Of a stretch of 44,538 nt of DNA, positions 6,412-13,479 are shown piece after piece. Under the pieces are notes generated by a model. That model did no database searches. It was not told the DNA's origin and was given only the letters and a program-made list of their open reading frames with translations. The DNA is from a virus. The stretch covers positions 1 through 44,538 of IMG/VR virus record IMGVR_UViG_3300047558_000084; one strand, written 5' to 3'. The position numbers and the translations under genes are program-made. Every line of letters begins with the position of its first letter. Within the stretch, counting starts at the first letter, position 1.

Positions 6412-7230
6412 TTATACTTCGAAGCTCTTAACTTCGAAGTTTGCCGCGGAACTTTCATGTCCTAAGTATCCGCGAGGATTTGCCACTACCCGTGTTTCGC
6501 CGATAACGTAATCGTGGGTAGAATGGACATGACCGTGAACCCAGGTCTTGATTTGAGGGTGATCCAGAATGAATTCCGACAGGTCACTAGCGTAACCGCC
6601 GTTCATGTGATGGTCACCAGGCGTACGGTACTGTTCCGAGATACTCATAAACGATGGTGCGTGATGGGTAATCACCACTACCGGCTTATCAGTATGCTTA
6701 ACAATTTCCTCACGGAAGAAATTCATAGCCTTGATGTGGTCACGGAACGTATACTCGGGTGTCAGCTTGAAGTACAAACCTTTGTCCTCGTAGAAGTTCT
6801 GAATAACACGGTAGTCGTTCATACCTGCTTTGAGTGTGTAAGTAGTCAAGGAGTCGCCGTTGTTACAGTTAGTCCACAGTGTGGCACCCATGAACACAAC
6901 ACCTTCAAACTCAAGGGCCTCTTTCTCAAGGATAGTCACGTTAGGAGGCACGATGCCTCTCAACACTTCTAAGGTCTTGTGAAACTTGCCATGGTAGTGT
7001 TCGTGGTTACCCATGACCATGAATACCTTGCGATACTTCGAGCACTCACGCTCAAAGAAGTCAGTGTAACGGTAAGCACCGTCATCATGGTCAATCAACT
7101 TAGTGTCATGGAACTGTTTACGTAGACTGCGTTCTTCACAGATATCACCAGCGAGTACCAACACATCACCGCCGGGAAGGGTAACGTAGCCAAACTCTAA
7201 GTGTAAATCTGAACAGTAATCAATCCTCAT
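6412..7230 (-). CDS. metallophosphoesterase
   Basis: A 272-residue calcineurin-like phosphoesterase. Motifs in order are SDLHLE (D8, H10), LAGDICEE, MGNHEHY, TTHHAPS and HGHVHSTHD, the full two-metal set. Such enzymes cleave phosphomonoesters or diesters; the substrate is not evident. ATG 7230 overlaps the upstream gene by 11 bases. It is the last gene of the operon that begins near 8939. Confidence 0.85.
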   Translation of the reverse strand: MRIDYCSDLHLEFGYVTLPGGDVLVLAGDICEERSLRKQFHDTKLIDHDDGAYRYTDFFERECSKYRKVFMVMGNHEHYHGKFHKTLEVLRGIVPPNVTILEKEALEFEGVVFMGATLWTNCNNGDSLTTYTLKAGMNDYRVIQNFYEDKGLYFKLTPEYTFRDHIKAMNFFREEIVKHTDKPVVVITHHAPSFMSISEQYRTPGDHHMNGGYASDLSEFILDHPQIKTWVHGHVHSTHDYVIGETRVVANPRGYLGHESSAANFEVKSFEV

Positions 7231-7600
7231 TTTGCTTTCTCTTTTCTCTCTCCTGGTGATGTTCATCACACAGTACTTTTAACCAACCGCCTTGACGCAA
7301 CTGCCCTCGTGCGCCACAGCGTTCACAAGTAATCTCGCTCATAGCTTCTGCCATACTAGCAAGACCTCTAATGTATTCATCACCGCCGTCATAGTAGAAG
7401 CGGAGTTCACCAAACTTCTCTTTGATTTGTGCTACTACAACTTGCGGCACTTCGGGCTTCCAATCTAGGTACGATTGAATGTTGCGACACAGCATTGTTA
7501 GAATAGGGAACCAGCCCTCGTCACAATAAATGTCTCGTGCGCCCTCAGGGAAAATCTTAGGGTACACGGTTCTCAAATAGTTTTCTTGTTCATCTGTCAT
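7220..7600 (-). CDS. conserved zinc-ribbon-like phage protein
   Basis: A 126-residue protein with a central block (PQVVVAQIKEKFGELRFYYD) and a C-terminal cysteine cluster (CERCGARG, then LCDEHH) likely to bind zinc. Very similar short proteins occur in many proteobacteria and phages (recalled), with no assigned role. ATG 7600 lies just before the preceding LRW-type gene's stop. Confidence 0.65.
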   Translation of the reverse strand: MTDEQENYLRTVYPKIFPEGARDIYCDEGWFPILTMLCRNIQSYLDWKPEVPQVVVAQIKEKFGELRFYYDGGDEYIRGLASMAEAMSEITCERCGARGQLRQGGWLKVLCDEHHQEREKRKQNED

Positions 7601-7604
7601 TCGT

Positions 7605-7790
7605 TTATATCCATTGCAAAATAAAAAGAGTCATATCTGATTCTAACTCAAACGCTATCTCTCTGATTGCTCTAAAGTATCGTCCTTGACAATTTTCTTT
7701 TAACCAAGTGTCAATGTTCTTCAAATCATATGCTGGTCTATCTATTCCCAAGGTTATTTTGTGCCATTTACTGCCAATGATTTCCATCAT
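7605..7790 (-). CDS. isolated LRW-family paralogue
   Basis: A 61-residue reading ending FELESDMTLFILQWI, with the family helix (IDTWLKENCQGRYF). Its opening MMEIIGSKWHKITL resembles MVDGTKWHTVS in the array 2 member at 17543. The start is uncertain. The frame stays open up to 7964 and overlaps the SprT gene; TTG 7862 is a possible longer start and no clear ribosome site precedes either. It lies outside both arrays and its last codons do not overlap the next start. Function unknown. Confidence 0.5.
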   Translation of the reverse strand: MMEIIGSKWHKITLGIDRPAYDLKNIDTWLKENCQGRYFRAIREIAFELESDMTLFILQWI

Positions 7791-7845
7791 AAGCGTAGAG
7801 TCAATAGCTCTGGCTAATTGTCTTGCCGATTCATCTAAGGCTGCC

Positions 7846-8265
7846 TCAACTGTGGCGTTCAATGGCTCGACGGAAAATGATTTCTTGTTTTTGGAATGCT
7901 TCGACTTCCCATGGTCTGCTAAGATAGGGAGTTGAGGCTTTGTAACTTTTGCCATTCCAAACAATCTTTCTATTTGTTGTTTTTAGCTTACCACTGACAA
8001 TTTGCTTGACATGAACCATTTCATGAGCAATAGTGGCACCTAGTTTAGCAAAGTCACGGGTAGAGCGTAGGGCAACTACGATAGCGTTAATGCCTGGTAG
8101 TGCTACTGTTATGCCTTCACTGTTTTCATCATCAACATCTTTTTCTACTCTGACCAGCAATGCTTTATTATATCTGGCTAGACCCAATTGGTCAATCATT
8201 TCTGGAATCATATGCTCCAAAAACTCTTTAGTTCGTTTAGAGCGAGTTTCAACTGCGAATTCCAT
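7846..8265 (-). CDS. SprT-like zinc metallopeptidase
   Basis: A 139-residue protein with the zinc motif H81-E82-x-x-H85 in IAHEMVHVKQ and a following region (PWEVEAFQKQ) that could supply a third ligand (E120 or E122). The layout matches phage SprT-like peptidases, though it lacks the C-terminal zinc ribbon of full SprT. Substrate unknown; protein-DNA crosslink processing is known for cellular relatives. It overlaps an open frame from the LRW-type gene downstream. Confidence 0.75.
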   Translation of the reverse strand: MEFAVETRSKRTKEFLEHMIPEMIDQLGLARYNKALLVRVEKDVDDENSEGITVALPGINAIVVALRSTRDFAKLGATIAHEMVHVKQIVSGKLKTTNRKIVWNGKSYKASTPYLSRPWEVEAFQKQEIIFRRAIERHS

Positions 8266-8266
8266 A

Positions 8267-8629
8267 TTATGCCTTATAGTCTTTGATTGTTAGTGCTGGT
8301 TCGTCTTTGAGAATTCTCAGTAATTGGTCGTCGCGGACGTGCTGTTCTTTTTTGGCACGTTTTGCTTCGTCGGATACTTTGAGCATCTTATCATAAGAAC
8401 GAGCCCACTCTACGCCACGGAGCCATTGCTCAAGTTGAAGGATAGTACCCGTGAAGATTTCAGCATCACGATTGTAGATAGGCAGGCTATCAGCGTCCTT
8501 AGGTTTGATTGATAGACCGTCACCGTAGTCACCGTCAAAGCGGTGACGAGAGTGAGCCATCATAAACCCGAGTTCGTCAAGCTCACGCTCAAGTCGTTTG
8601 ATTCTGATTACTGTATCATAGCCTGACAT
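8267..8629 (-). CDS. conserved T4-type small protein
   Basis: A 120-residue protein beginning MSGYDTVIRIKRLERELDEL, then LSIKPKDADSLPIYNRDAE and EQWLRGVEWARSYDKML. I recall close relatives across T4-like cyanophages, without known function. ATG 8629 follows the upstream TAA by one base; an upstream in-frame start would overlap the neighbour heavily. Confidence 0.7.
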   Translation of the reverse strand: MSGYDTVIRIKRLERELDELGFMMAHSRHRFDGDYGDGLSIKPKDADSLPIYNRDAEIFTGTILQLEQWLRGVEWARSYDKMLKVSDEAKRAKKEQHVRDDQLLRILKDEPALTIKDYKA

Positions 8630-8630
8630 A

Positions 8631-8939
8631 TTAGGCCAACTCTTTCCAACCGAAAGATGAGCACAAGAAGTTGACGCCATCAACTTCGACGATATCACCA
8701 ACACTCACAGAGCGGCCACGACCGTAGTATTTGTTGCGCTCATACTGACGGGAAGGATTGTTAGTAAAATCAAATGCTTCTTCAGCGGCGGTTTCGCCAG
8801 TTTCATTGAAGAAAAAATTAGCGACTTCATCATACAATCCTTGTGCCAAGAATTCCTTGGCCATAGCAACAGTATCTTCAGCGCCGTAGAATTCACGCAG
8901 TTTGTCGCTATCTACCAATTTGATTACTACTAGTGACAT
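8631..8939 (-). CDS. YodL-like conserved phage protein
   Basis: A 102-residue protein. The C-terminal half (RGRSVSVGDIVEVDG, then FGWKEL) resembles the YodL-like domain of phage and plasmid proteins (recalled). The N-terminal half is a helix-rich region with DEVANFFFNETG. The ribosome site AGGAG lies eight bases before the ATG and a perfect sigma-70 promoter precedes it, so this is the first gene of the operon running to the metallophosphoesterase. Confidence 0.7.
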   Translation of the reverse strand: MSLVVIKLVDSDKLREFYGAEDTVAMAKEFLAQGLYDEVANFFFNETGETAAEEAFDFTNNPSRQYERNKYYGRGRSVSVGDIVEVDGVNFLCSSFGWKELA

Positions 8940-8970
8940 TTGTTTCTCCTGTTACTGAATCGATGGTAAG

Positions 8971-8999
8971 ATTATACTAGAATACTGCTATCGTGTCAA
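8971..8999 (-). promoter_or_regulatory. consensus sigma-70 promoter
   Basis: TTGACA (8994-8999), 17-base spacer, TATAAT (8971-8976): both boxes perfect. It drives the operon 8939 to 6412. Confidence 0.9.
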
Positions 9000-9002
9000 G
9001 TA

Positions 9003-9194
9003 TTATTTGCGATTTTTCAAAATAATATCACGCACACGTTCACGATCCAGAGAGTCACCACAGAATTCTGGATCAGTGCGAAGATACTGATTTAATCCAC
9101 CAACGATTTCTTCCACAGTAAAATCTAACTCAGAGTAGACGCCGAATTTGCCGTAGAAATCCAACATATACTGTAAGAATTGTTGCTGATTCAT
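9003..9194 (-). CDS. conserved small phage protein
   Basis: A 63-residue protein, mostly helical, with FYGKFGVYSELDFTVEEI and DSLDRERVRDIIL. The FYGxxGVY and DRExVRDII patterns recur in phage proteins I recall, function unknown. AGGAG precedes the ATG by about eight bases. It is coexpressed with the acidic gene upstream. Confidence 0.6.
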   Translation of the reverse strand: MNQQQFLQYMLDFYGKFGVYSELDFTVEEIVGGLNQYLRTDPEFCGDSLDRERVRDIILKNRK

Positions 9195-9206
9195 TTGTTA
9201 CTCCTA

Positions 9207-9431
9207 TTATTTCAAAGATTTGATGTAATCGATTACTGTGTTTGCTTCAGTGAAATCTGTGATTTCATCGTTGAATTTAATCTCTTCTGATTCGAGTTCT
9301 GAACGGCGCAACTGGATCAATTCGATAGCATAAGCAATGTCATCATCACCAATAGTCATCATCCATTCATCAAATTCATCGTCAGTGAGTGACATGATAA
9401 ATTTGAGATTTTGAAGATCGTATGGATTCAT
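9207..9431 (-). CDS. acidic conserved small phage protein
   Basis: A 74-residue, strongly acidic protein (LTDDEFDEWMMTIGDDD near residues 15-31). Similar NLKFxMSLTDEEFDEW proteins are common in marine phages (recalled). GAGGT lies upstream of the ATG and a perfect sigma-70 promoter precedes it. The charge suggests DNA mimicry is possible, but nothing more supports that. Confidence 0.65.
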   Translation of the reverse strand: MNPYDLQNLKFIMSLTDDEFDEWMMTIGDDDIAYAIELIQLRRSELESEEIKFNDEITDFTEANTVIDYIKSLK

Positions 9432-9461
9432 TTTGTTTACCTCATCTGTTTTGATGGGGTA

Positions 9462-9490
9462 ATTATAATAGGTTTTCTATCTATTGTCAA
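9462..9490 (-). promoter_or_regulatory. consensus sigma-70 promoter
   Basis: TTGACA (9485-9490), 17-base spacer, TATAAT (9462-9467). It drives the two small genes 9431 to 9003. The -35 box lies just before the preceding gene's stop. Confidence 0.9.
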
Positions 9491-9493
9491 GTA

Positions 9494-9781
9494 TCACGAA
9501 AGTATTAGTTTTATGAGGGCGATTGTGTCTACGGTCACAATAAATCCGTAGTTAGCTAAGCCACCGAGACTGCCTCTGGTCCATAGTGCCCATGCGAAGA
9601 TAGCACTAGAGGTGACTGTTAGAGCGAGATACGCTAGGAAGGGTACATGGGGGACCGTGAGCATAAACATTATGTTAGCGCCTACGCTCATGGCCCATGC
9701 TAAGATTTCGAGGACACAACGGGCGGGACTACTTGACCAGTCGTCTTTGATCCACGTTATTGTGTCATCGATTAGTTTCAT
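9494..9781 (-). CDS. small membrane protein, PnuC-like outline
   Basis: A 95-residue protein with an amphipathic start (WIKDDWSSSPARCVLEILAW) and three membrane helices to the C-terminus, including LANYGFIVTVDTIALIKLI. T4-like cyanophages carry similar small membrane proteins (recalled). It starts at an overlapping TAATG with the gene upstream. Function unknown; the weak likeness to nucleoside transporters is not enough to assign transport. Confidence 0.65.
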   Translation of the reverse strand: MKLIDDTITWIKDDWSSSPARCVLEILAWAMSVGANIMFMLTVPHVPFLAYLALTVTSSAIFAWALWTRGSLGGLANYGFIVTVDTIALIKLILS

Positions 9782-10044
9782 TACTTCTTGGTGCCTGCGT
9801 TGACGAAGCCGTACATCTTCTCAGCAGTTTCAAGAATCTTATCCATGCCTGGGAATTCAGGCATTGCTACTGTACTGATTAGTTGACCGTCAACTTTTTT
9901 GGCTGACATTTCCCAACCAGCGAACTTGACTTGATACTCTTGCATAACAACGTCTTTAGCCATAGCTAGAACGTCGGCACGAATTTCATAGCCGTTCTTG
10001 TTGAATTTAACTTCTGGTAGTTTTGGTGTTTCGAATTTTGACAT
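9781..10044 (-). CDS. phasin-like small protein
   Basis: An 87-residue amphipathic helical protein (MSKFETPKLPEVKF, then VLAMAKDVVMQEYQVKFAGW). Together with the gene at 10451 it looks like short phasin-type proteins, which coat polyhydroxyalkanoate granules in proteobacteria. This rests on composition and pattern, not a firm match. The start is set by AAGGAG upstream of ATG 10044; the frame is open 21 codons further but without a ribosome site. Confidence 0.5.
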   Translation of the reverse strand: MSKFETPKLPEVKFNKNGYEIRADVLAMAKDVVMQEYQVKFAGWEMSAKKVDGQLISTVAMPEFPGMDKILETAEKMYGFVNAGTKK

Positions 10045-10093
10045 TTTAATCTCCTTATGTGTGTATGTCTGTGTATTCATTGTATAATGAATG

Positions 10094-10177
10094 TTACTGT
10101 TTGTCAACAGGTTTTGGATGCTTAGGGAAGTTTAATTGTTCCCATTCTTCGTCGGTTACTGGCCACCACTGGTTCAT
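10094..10177 (-). CDS. 27-residue peptide gene
   Basis: ATG 10177 overlaps the upstream TGA (ATGA) and reads MNQWWPVTDEEWEQLNFPKH to TAA at 10094. It is tryptophan-rich and acidic. Support comes from the unbroken chain of ATGA overlaps in three consecutive mini-genes. Function unknown. Confidence 0.45.
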   Translation of the reverse strand: MNQWWPVTDEEWEQLNFPKHPKPVDKQ

Positions 10178-10272
10178 GGCTTGTACCCCTTGATGTAACG
10201 CTGAGCCTGATAACGCTTAGCTTCTTGAATGCCTTCTAGTAAGGCTAGTAGAAAGTTTTTTATTGTTTTCAT
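10174..10272 (-). CDS. 32-residue basic peptide gene
   Basis: ATG 10272 overlaps the upstream TGA. The product starts MKTIKNFLLALLEGIQEAKR and ends YIKGYKP, an amphipathic basic helix. It is coupled on both sides by ATGA. Function unknown. Confidence 0.5.
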   Translation of the reverse strand: MKTIKNFLLALLEGIQEAKRYQAQRYIKGYKP

Positions 10273-10448
10273 ACTTTGCCCTGTTTAGCTTTCATGTTGT
10301 ACTCGACAGTTAGACGCTCTACGTCACCGCCGTTTTGTGGGTTGCGCTCACTGATATACTGCTCAAGACTTGAGCCGTATGTCTTTTCTTCACGAGCGAA
10401 CTTGATACCTAGCACTAAGAGTGCTACCATAATGATAAAGACCACCAT
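10269..10448 (-). CDS. 59-residue membrane-anchored protein
   Basis: ATG 10448 reads MVVFIIMVALLVLGIKFARE, one N-terminal membrane helix, then a polar tail with YISERNPQNGGDVERLTVEY. GAAGG lies ten bases upstream. It sits directly behind the gene at 10451 and overlaps the next start. A small single-pass inner-membrane protein; role unknown. Confidence 0.6.
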   Translation of the reverse strand: MVVFIIMVALLVLGIKFAREEKTYGSSLEQYISERNPQNGGDVERLTVEYNMKAKQGKV

Positions 10449-10450
10449 GA

Positions 10451-10729
10451 TTACTTGGCCTTCTTGTTTGTAGTAGCGCAGAATGGTGCTAGGAATTCAC
10501 TGACTTTCTTTGTTGCTTCAACATAAGGTGTACGGTCAGTAAAGACTTCAGTAACTTTAGTAGCGGCAACACTACCAGCAGTGATAGCATCTTTTGTGTA
10601 TTCAGCTTGAGCGTCGATGAAACCGATTAGGGCTGATTTGATTTGTTCGTGTTGTACGAATGTATTGACGAATTGCTTTTTAGCAGATTGAATGGCGTCT
10701 ACGCCTTGAAATGCGAAAGTGTTAAACAT
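10451..10729 (-). CDS. phasin-like protein
   Basis: A 92-residue alanine-rich, all-helical protein (FQGVDAIQSAKKQFVNTFVQ, then IDAQAEYTKDAITAG and a KKAK end). It has the phasin look (NTF-x-Q...AQ.EYTKDA) of short proteins found in T4-like phages and PHA-producing bacteria. Lipid-granule or membrane binding is an inference. AGGAGAAAAAT precedes the ATG. A CATAAATA late-type motif lies about 56 bases upstream. Confidence 0.55.
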   Translation of the reverse strand: MFNTFAFQGVDAIQSAKKQFVNTFVQHEQIKSALIGFIDAQAEYTKDAITAGSVAATKVTEVFTDRTPYVEATKKVSEFLAPFCATTNKKAK

Positions 10730-10784
10730 ATTTTTCTCCTGTGTATGTGTATGTTTGAGAGTGTTTAGACAGAACTCTCAACTG

Positions 10785-10792
10785 TATTTATG
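10785..10792 (-). promoter_or_regulatory. late-promoter-like CATAAATA
   Basis: CATAAATACAG on the minus strand, 55 bases before the phasin-like gene, which has a ribosome site. It matches the T4 late motif TATAAATA at seven of eight positions. No sigma-70 boxes are evident in this leader. Confidence 0.45.
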
Positions 10793-10988
10793 CTAGTTGA
10801 TCATGAGTCTCACGATATTTCTCTAGAGCCTTGGCTCTAATATCGGCAAGTTTTGCCATGATTTCATCTGATAGGTCATCAGTGTCATCATCGCGGATGT
10901 CAACTCTGACTAGTCTGAATCTACCTGATACCGGTGTTGCGATATCGTCGTCATCTGGTAAGTCAACGGGGTCAGCGCCCTGGACAAT
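10788..10988 (-). CDS. possible 66-residue acidic protein lacking a canonical start
   Basis: An open frame that looks coding (ADPVDLPDDDDIATPV, then RLVRVDIRDDDTDDLSDEIM and a helical end) fills the gap between 10729 and 11008. It has no ATG, GTG or TTG apart from a late internal ATG at 10859. AGGA lies about eight bases before ATT 10988, which could be a rare start, or the gene may have lost its start. Upstream the frame stays open behind the end of the lysine-rich gene. Function unknown. Confidence 0.35.
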   Translation of the reverse strand: MVQGADPVDLPDDDDIATPVSGRFRLVRVDIRDDDTDDLSDEIMAKLADIRAKALEKYRETHDQLA

Positions 10989-11007
10989 CAGGGATTTCCT
11001 GTAAGGA

Positions 11008-11196
11008 TTACTTCTTAGTATCTTTATTCTTGGAATTGCTTTTGGGATCTGCCTTGGCTGGTTTAGCCGCGGCAGATTTATCCTTCTTCTTTTTTGCTAG
11101 TTTCATTGGCTTTTCAGTTGCGGCAGCTGGCGCTGGATCAGCCGCTAGTGCTGACAAGCTAAATGCTACCATGATGATTGCTAATAGATGTTTCAT
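11008..11196 (-). CDS. exported lysine/alanine-rich small protein
   Basis: A 62-residue protein with a clear Sec signal peptide (MKHLLAIIMVAFSLSALA, cleavage near residue 18), then a low-complexity K/A/P/D region with KKKKDKSAAAKPAKADPKS. The mature product would be a short, basic, disordered periplasmic peptide. AAAGGAAACAAA precedes the ATG. It pairs with the next signal-peptide gene upstream. Function unknown; an envelope-directed role during infection is an inference. Confidence 0.6.
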   Translation of the reverse strand: MKHLLAIIMVAFSLSALAADPAPAAATEKPMKLAKKKKDKSAAAKPAKADPKSNSKNKDTKK

Positions 11197-11206
11197 TTTG
11201 TTTCCT

Positions 11207-11497
11207 TTAATTTTGAATTAGAACTAACTTGTAACAGTTACAGTCAGCAAAGAACATATATTCTTGGCGATAACCGTATGGTATTACTTGTGGCTGTTGA
11301 ACTACAACTGGTGGTTGCTGAACAACTACAGGCTGCGGTCTTGTTAGAGCATATGTTACTATGCCACCAATGATTAGTGGTGCCATCCAATCGCCACCAT
11401 GATGCCCGTGTCTGTGTCCATGACCGTGATGACCATGATGTTGAGCTTGTGCTACCGTAGCAACACAAAGCGTTAATAGTATAAACAGCTTTTTCAT
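11207..11497 (-). CDS. exported histidine-rich protein
   Basis: A 96-residue protein. Signal peptide MKKLFILLTLCVATVAQA, then a HHGHHGHGHRHGHHGG tract (about residues 20-35) able to bind metal ions, a glycine-rich hydrophobic segment (APLIIGGIVTYAL), a Q/V/P repeat (VVVQQPPVVVQQPQ) and a tail with CNCYKL. ATG 11497 is chosen because it begins the signal peptide and follows AGAGGGAACAAA. It resembles host envelope proteins more than phage ones and may be host-derived. Confidence 0.65.
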   Translation of the reverse strand: MKKLFILLTLCVATVAQAQHHGHHGHGHRHGHHGGDWMAPLIIGGIVTYALTRPQPVVVQQPPVVVQQPQVIPYGYRQEYMFFADCNCYKLVLIQN

Positions 11498-11548
11498 TTT
11501 TGTTCCCTCTATAATATAACGCCTCAACCTCTTGTTTCGTTGACTTGC

Positions 11549-11926
11549 TTACAGAGTATTTATGAATTGTTCTACCGTTTCAGTGAGGTGAATCATTGTA
11601 GAGATACTGCTATCGTATACTACCACGTATAGTCGAGTCTTTTGATACATTAGCATATACGGACAAGGCATCTTGCGATCCAGTTTCAACACATCCTGTG
11701 TCCAACTGGTAATGCTTACTTCGCCCTGAAATGGATGAGCAAATGATTCTATGTCGGCTAAGTCAAATTGTTCAGCACCATAGATAGTCAAGCCAAGACC
11801 GCCGTTTGGCCTGATGTTCTTCCACCATGTTTTCATGGCTGTGTCAAAGTCAGCATCGGTATACTGGGGGTTAAGAATACCTAGAACCGCCTTTGTGATC
11901 TTTGCTTTGTCTTTGACGAATGGCAT
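11549..11926 (-). CDS. conserved hypothetical protein
   Basis: A 125-residue soluble alpha/beta protein (AVLGILNPQYTDADFDTAMK, then GGLGLTIYGAEQFDLADIE). No family recognised. It starts at a TGATG overlap with the upstream gene and ends a chain of three coupled T4-type genes. A CATAAATA motif (11557-11564) sits over its last codons and may serve the histidine-rich gene downstream. Confidence 0.5.
   Translation of the reverse strand: MPFVKDKAKITKAVLGILNPQYTDADFDTAMKTWWKNIRPNGGLGLTIYGAEQFDLADIESFAHPFQGEVSITSWTQDVLKLDRKMPCPYMLMYQKTRLYVVVYDSSISTMIHLTETVEQFINTL
11557..11564 (-). promoter_or_regulatory. late-promoter-like CATAAATA before the exported-protein genes
   Basis: CATAAATACTC on the minus strand, inside the end of the upstream gene and 59 bases before ATG 11497. 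It extends the T4 late consensus TATAAATACTC at ten of eleven positions. Confidence 0.45.
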
Positions 11927-12216
11927 CAGTCTGGATAAACTTTAGTACCAGTTGTTAGAAACACAACTGAAAACTTATCCGTATTGAACTGCTTGTTTAA
12001 TTTACGGCACAAGTTTCTGGCATGGCCTGGATTTGAGAACGAAGTCTTTTTGTATTTTGGCACAACTGAACTGTCCAAGTAGTGTTGGTTCTTTAAGTTG
12101 ATAGGTTGATTATCGTAGTAGACCGCCCAGATGCCGCTTGCTTCGACAATCTGATCGACCTTGTACGTTTTCTTATCAACTAATTCAAGCAACACTTTGC
12201 TTGGTGTTCTGCTCAT
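11926..12216 (-). CDS. conserved T4-type protein
   Basis: A 96-residue protein with VDQIVEASGIWAVYYDNQPI and KYKKTSFSNPGHARNLCRKL. I recall the same pair of blocks in T4-like cyanophage proteins, function unknown. It starts at ATGA with the gene upstream and ends at TGATG, so three genes are translated together. Confidence 0.6.
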   Translation of the reverse strand: MSRTPSKVLLELVDKKTYKVDQIVEASGIWAVYYDNQPINLKNQHYLDSSVVPKYKKTSFSNPGHARNLCRKLNKQFNTDKFSVVFLTTGTKVYPD

Positions 12217-12689
12217 TTACTCGCTTCTTTCATTACTGTATTTAGTGCCTGTTTGCACTCGGCTGTCGTATTATACGGGCCTTGATATTCGTAGCGTTGT
12301 ACAAAGATGTACTTAGGGCAGAACTGGTGTTCCCACTCGCCATTCATCTTGATGTTGAAGTGACCTGCTACATAATAACACTTGCTGTCGGCTGTCTTTG
12401 TGTACACGTGTAGCTTACGTTGTACATCATAGAAGTTGTTGTGGGTCTTACCGTCAGTTGGCCAATGAGCATAGGTTAGCTCAGTTGACTTCTTTGTTTT
12501 TTGTGGCTTCTCAAATACCAAGTGAATGTTCTTTTCGATACTCTTGGTAGTCGAGAATGTGTGAGTAGTACCACCAATCTTTACGCTATAGCCCTGCGTG
12601 TTGGCTTCAATGTTACCAACTTTTGTAGTACCATCTGTGATAACCCACAATTGGTTCTTTACGATAGGTTTAGCGATTAAGTTTGTCAT
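12213..12689 (-). CDS. conserved T4-type protein
   Basis: A 158-residue protein beginning MTNLIAKPIVKNQLWVITDG, then KVGNIEANTQGYSVKIGG and a C-terminal half with AHWPTDGKTHNNFYDVQRKL and a few cysteines. It is recalled from marine T4-like phages as a conserved hypothetical. ATG 12689 overlaps the upstream gene's TGA (ATGA); the longer frame start would overlap further. Confidence 0.65.
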   Translation of the reverse strand: MTNLIAKPIVKNQLWVITDGTTKVGNIEANTQGYSVKIGGTTHTFSTTKSIEKNIHLVFEKPQKTKKSTELTYAHWPTDGKTHNNFYDVQRKLHVYTKTADSKCYYVAGHFNIKMNGEWEHQFCPKYIFVQRYEYQGPYNTTAECKQALNTVMKEASK

Positions 12690-13249
12690 TGGTGTTCTTC
12701 TTTCCATTTTTGAGCACGAGCTTTCATACCTTCAGGATCACGCTTGTGTTCTTCGATGGCCTCACGTAGTGCCTCTTCGACAAGCTGATTGAATGTCATG
12801 TCACGCTCGTGAGCAATCTTCATGTATTTTAACAGTTCTTCATCTGTAAAGTCAACAGGAATGGATACACGAGTATCGTAGTCACGACCATCACGAATAG
12901 CGGTTGCTTTTTCGATCCAGTCTTCCTCGGTTTCTAAGTCAACATAGTTAACATCGTCCCATGCTTCGTTTACGGAACAGCCACGTTCCTCTGATTCTAC
13001 TTGATAGTCAACAAGATAGTCAGGGTTAATCATACGATATGCGCGGTCGTTTGCGTAGTCGTGTGCTTGAGCTTCATACACTACTTGAGTCTTGGTATCA
13101 AAGATAATAGTGAATGAATGACCATCGTTATCGCCACTCCAACTGTCAAGTGTATGAGCATGTGGGCCGTAGCAAGACCAAGTGAAATTGCTACCCTCAG
13201 TGATCTTGTATTCAACTGTTTCTAACCATTCTTTAAGCGTAATCATCAT
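12686..13249 (-). CDS. conserved protein with RHH-like C-terminal segment
   Basis: A 187-residue protein. The N-terminal part (residues 1-115) holds GPHAHTLDSWSGDNDGHSF; the C-terminal part (DTRVSIPVDFTDEELLKYMK, then FNQLVEEALREAIEEHK) resembles ribbon-helix-helix DNA-binding segments. Similar C-termini occur in T4-like phages (recalled). The ribosome site GAGGAGG is provided by the RGG codons ending the upstream gene, and the start overlaps its stop. Confidence 0.6.
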   Translation of the reverse strand: MMITLKEWLETVEYKITEGSNFTWSCYGPHAHTLDSWSGDNDGHSFTIIFDTKTQVVYEAQAHDYANDRAYRMINPDYLVDYQVESEERGCSVNEAWDDVNYVDLETEEDWIEKATAIRDGRDYDTRVSIPVDFTDEELLKYMKIAHERDMTFNQLVEEALREAIEEHKRDPEGMKARAQKWKEEHQ

Positions 13250-13479
13250 TTGCCTCCTCTTTGTAAAATGTAAAGTAAGCCTAAGTTTTCATCTACCTTA
13301 ACGCAATCTTGTGGATATTTGTTTCGGCGCCATTTTGAGTTAACTCGTTTTAGACCAATCATCTTTGGGTTTAGTTTGTCAACAATACCCATAGCAAGTG
13401 AGTTGTGGTCAGCATAAGCAATGATATCGCCAACGGCAAGTACATTACCTAATACATCTTTGTGTTCGATATCACTCAT
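13246..13479 (-). CDS. conserved small phage protein, SH3-like
   Basis: A 77-residue protein (DVLGNVLAVGDIIAYADH, then GIVDKLNPKMIGLKRV) of the small beta-barrel kind seen in many phages (DxxGxxLxVGDxVAY). It ends QRGGK with TGA overlapping the next ATG. Function unknown. Confidence 0.6.
   Translation of the reverse strand: MSDIEHKDVLGNVLAVGDIIAYADHNSLAMGIVDKLNPKMIGLKRVNSKWRRNKYPQDCVKVDENLGLLYILQRGGK

Noticed and set aside
6514-6972. Plus-strand 152-codon frame
   Set aside because: It lies antisense within the metallophosphoesterase, whose motifs are complete; the antisense product has no recognisable pattern.
11085-11100. A AAA AAG heptamer in the lysine-rich exported gene as a -1 frameshift site
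   Set aside because: The -1 frame reaches TAA after three codons and does not lead into the downstream orphan frame, which lies in the +1 phase; the run is explained by lysine codons.
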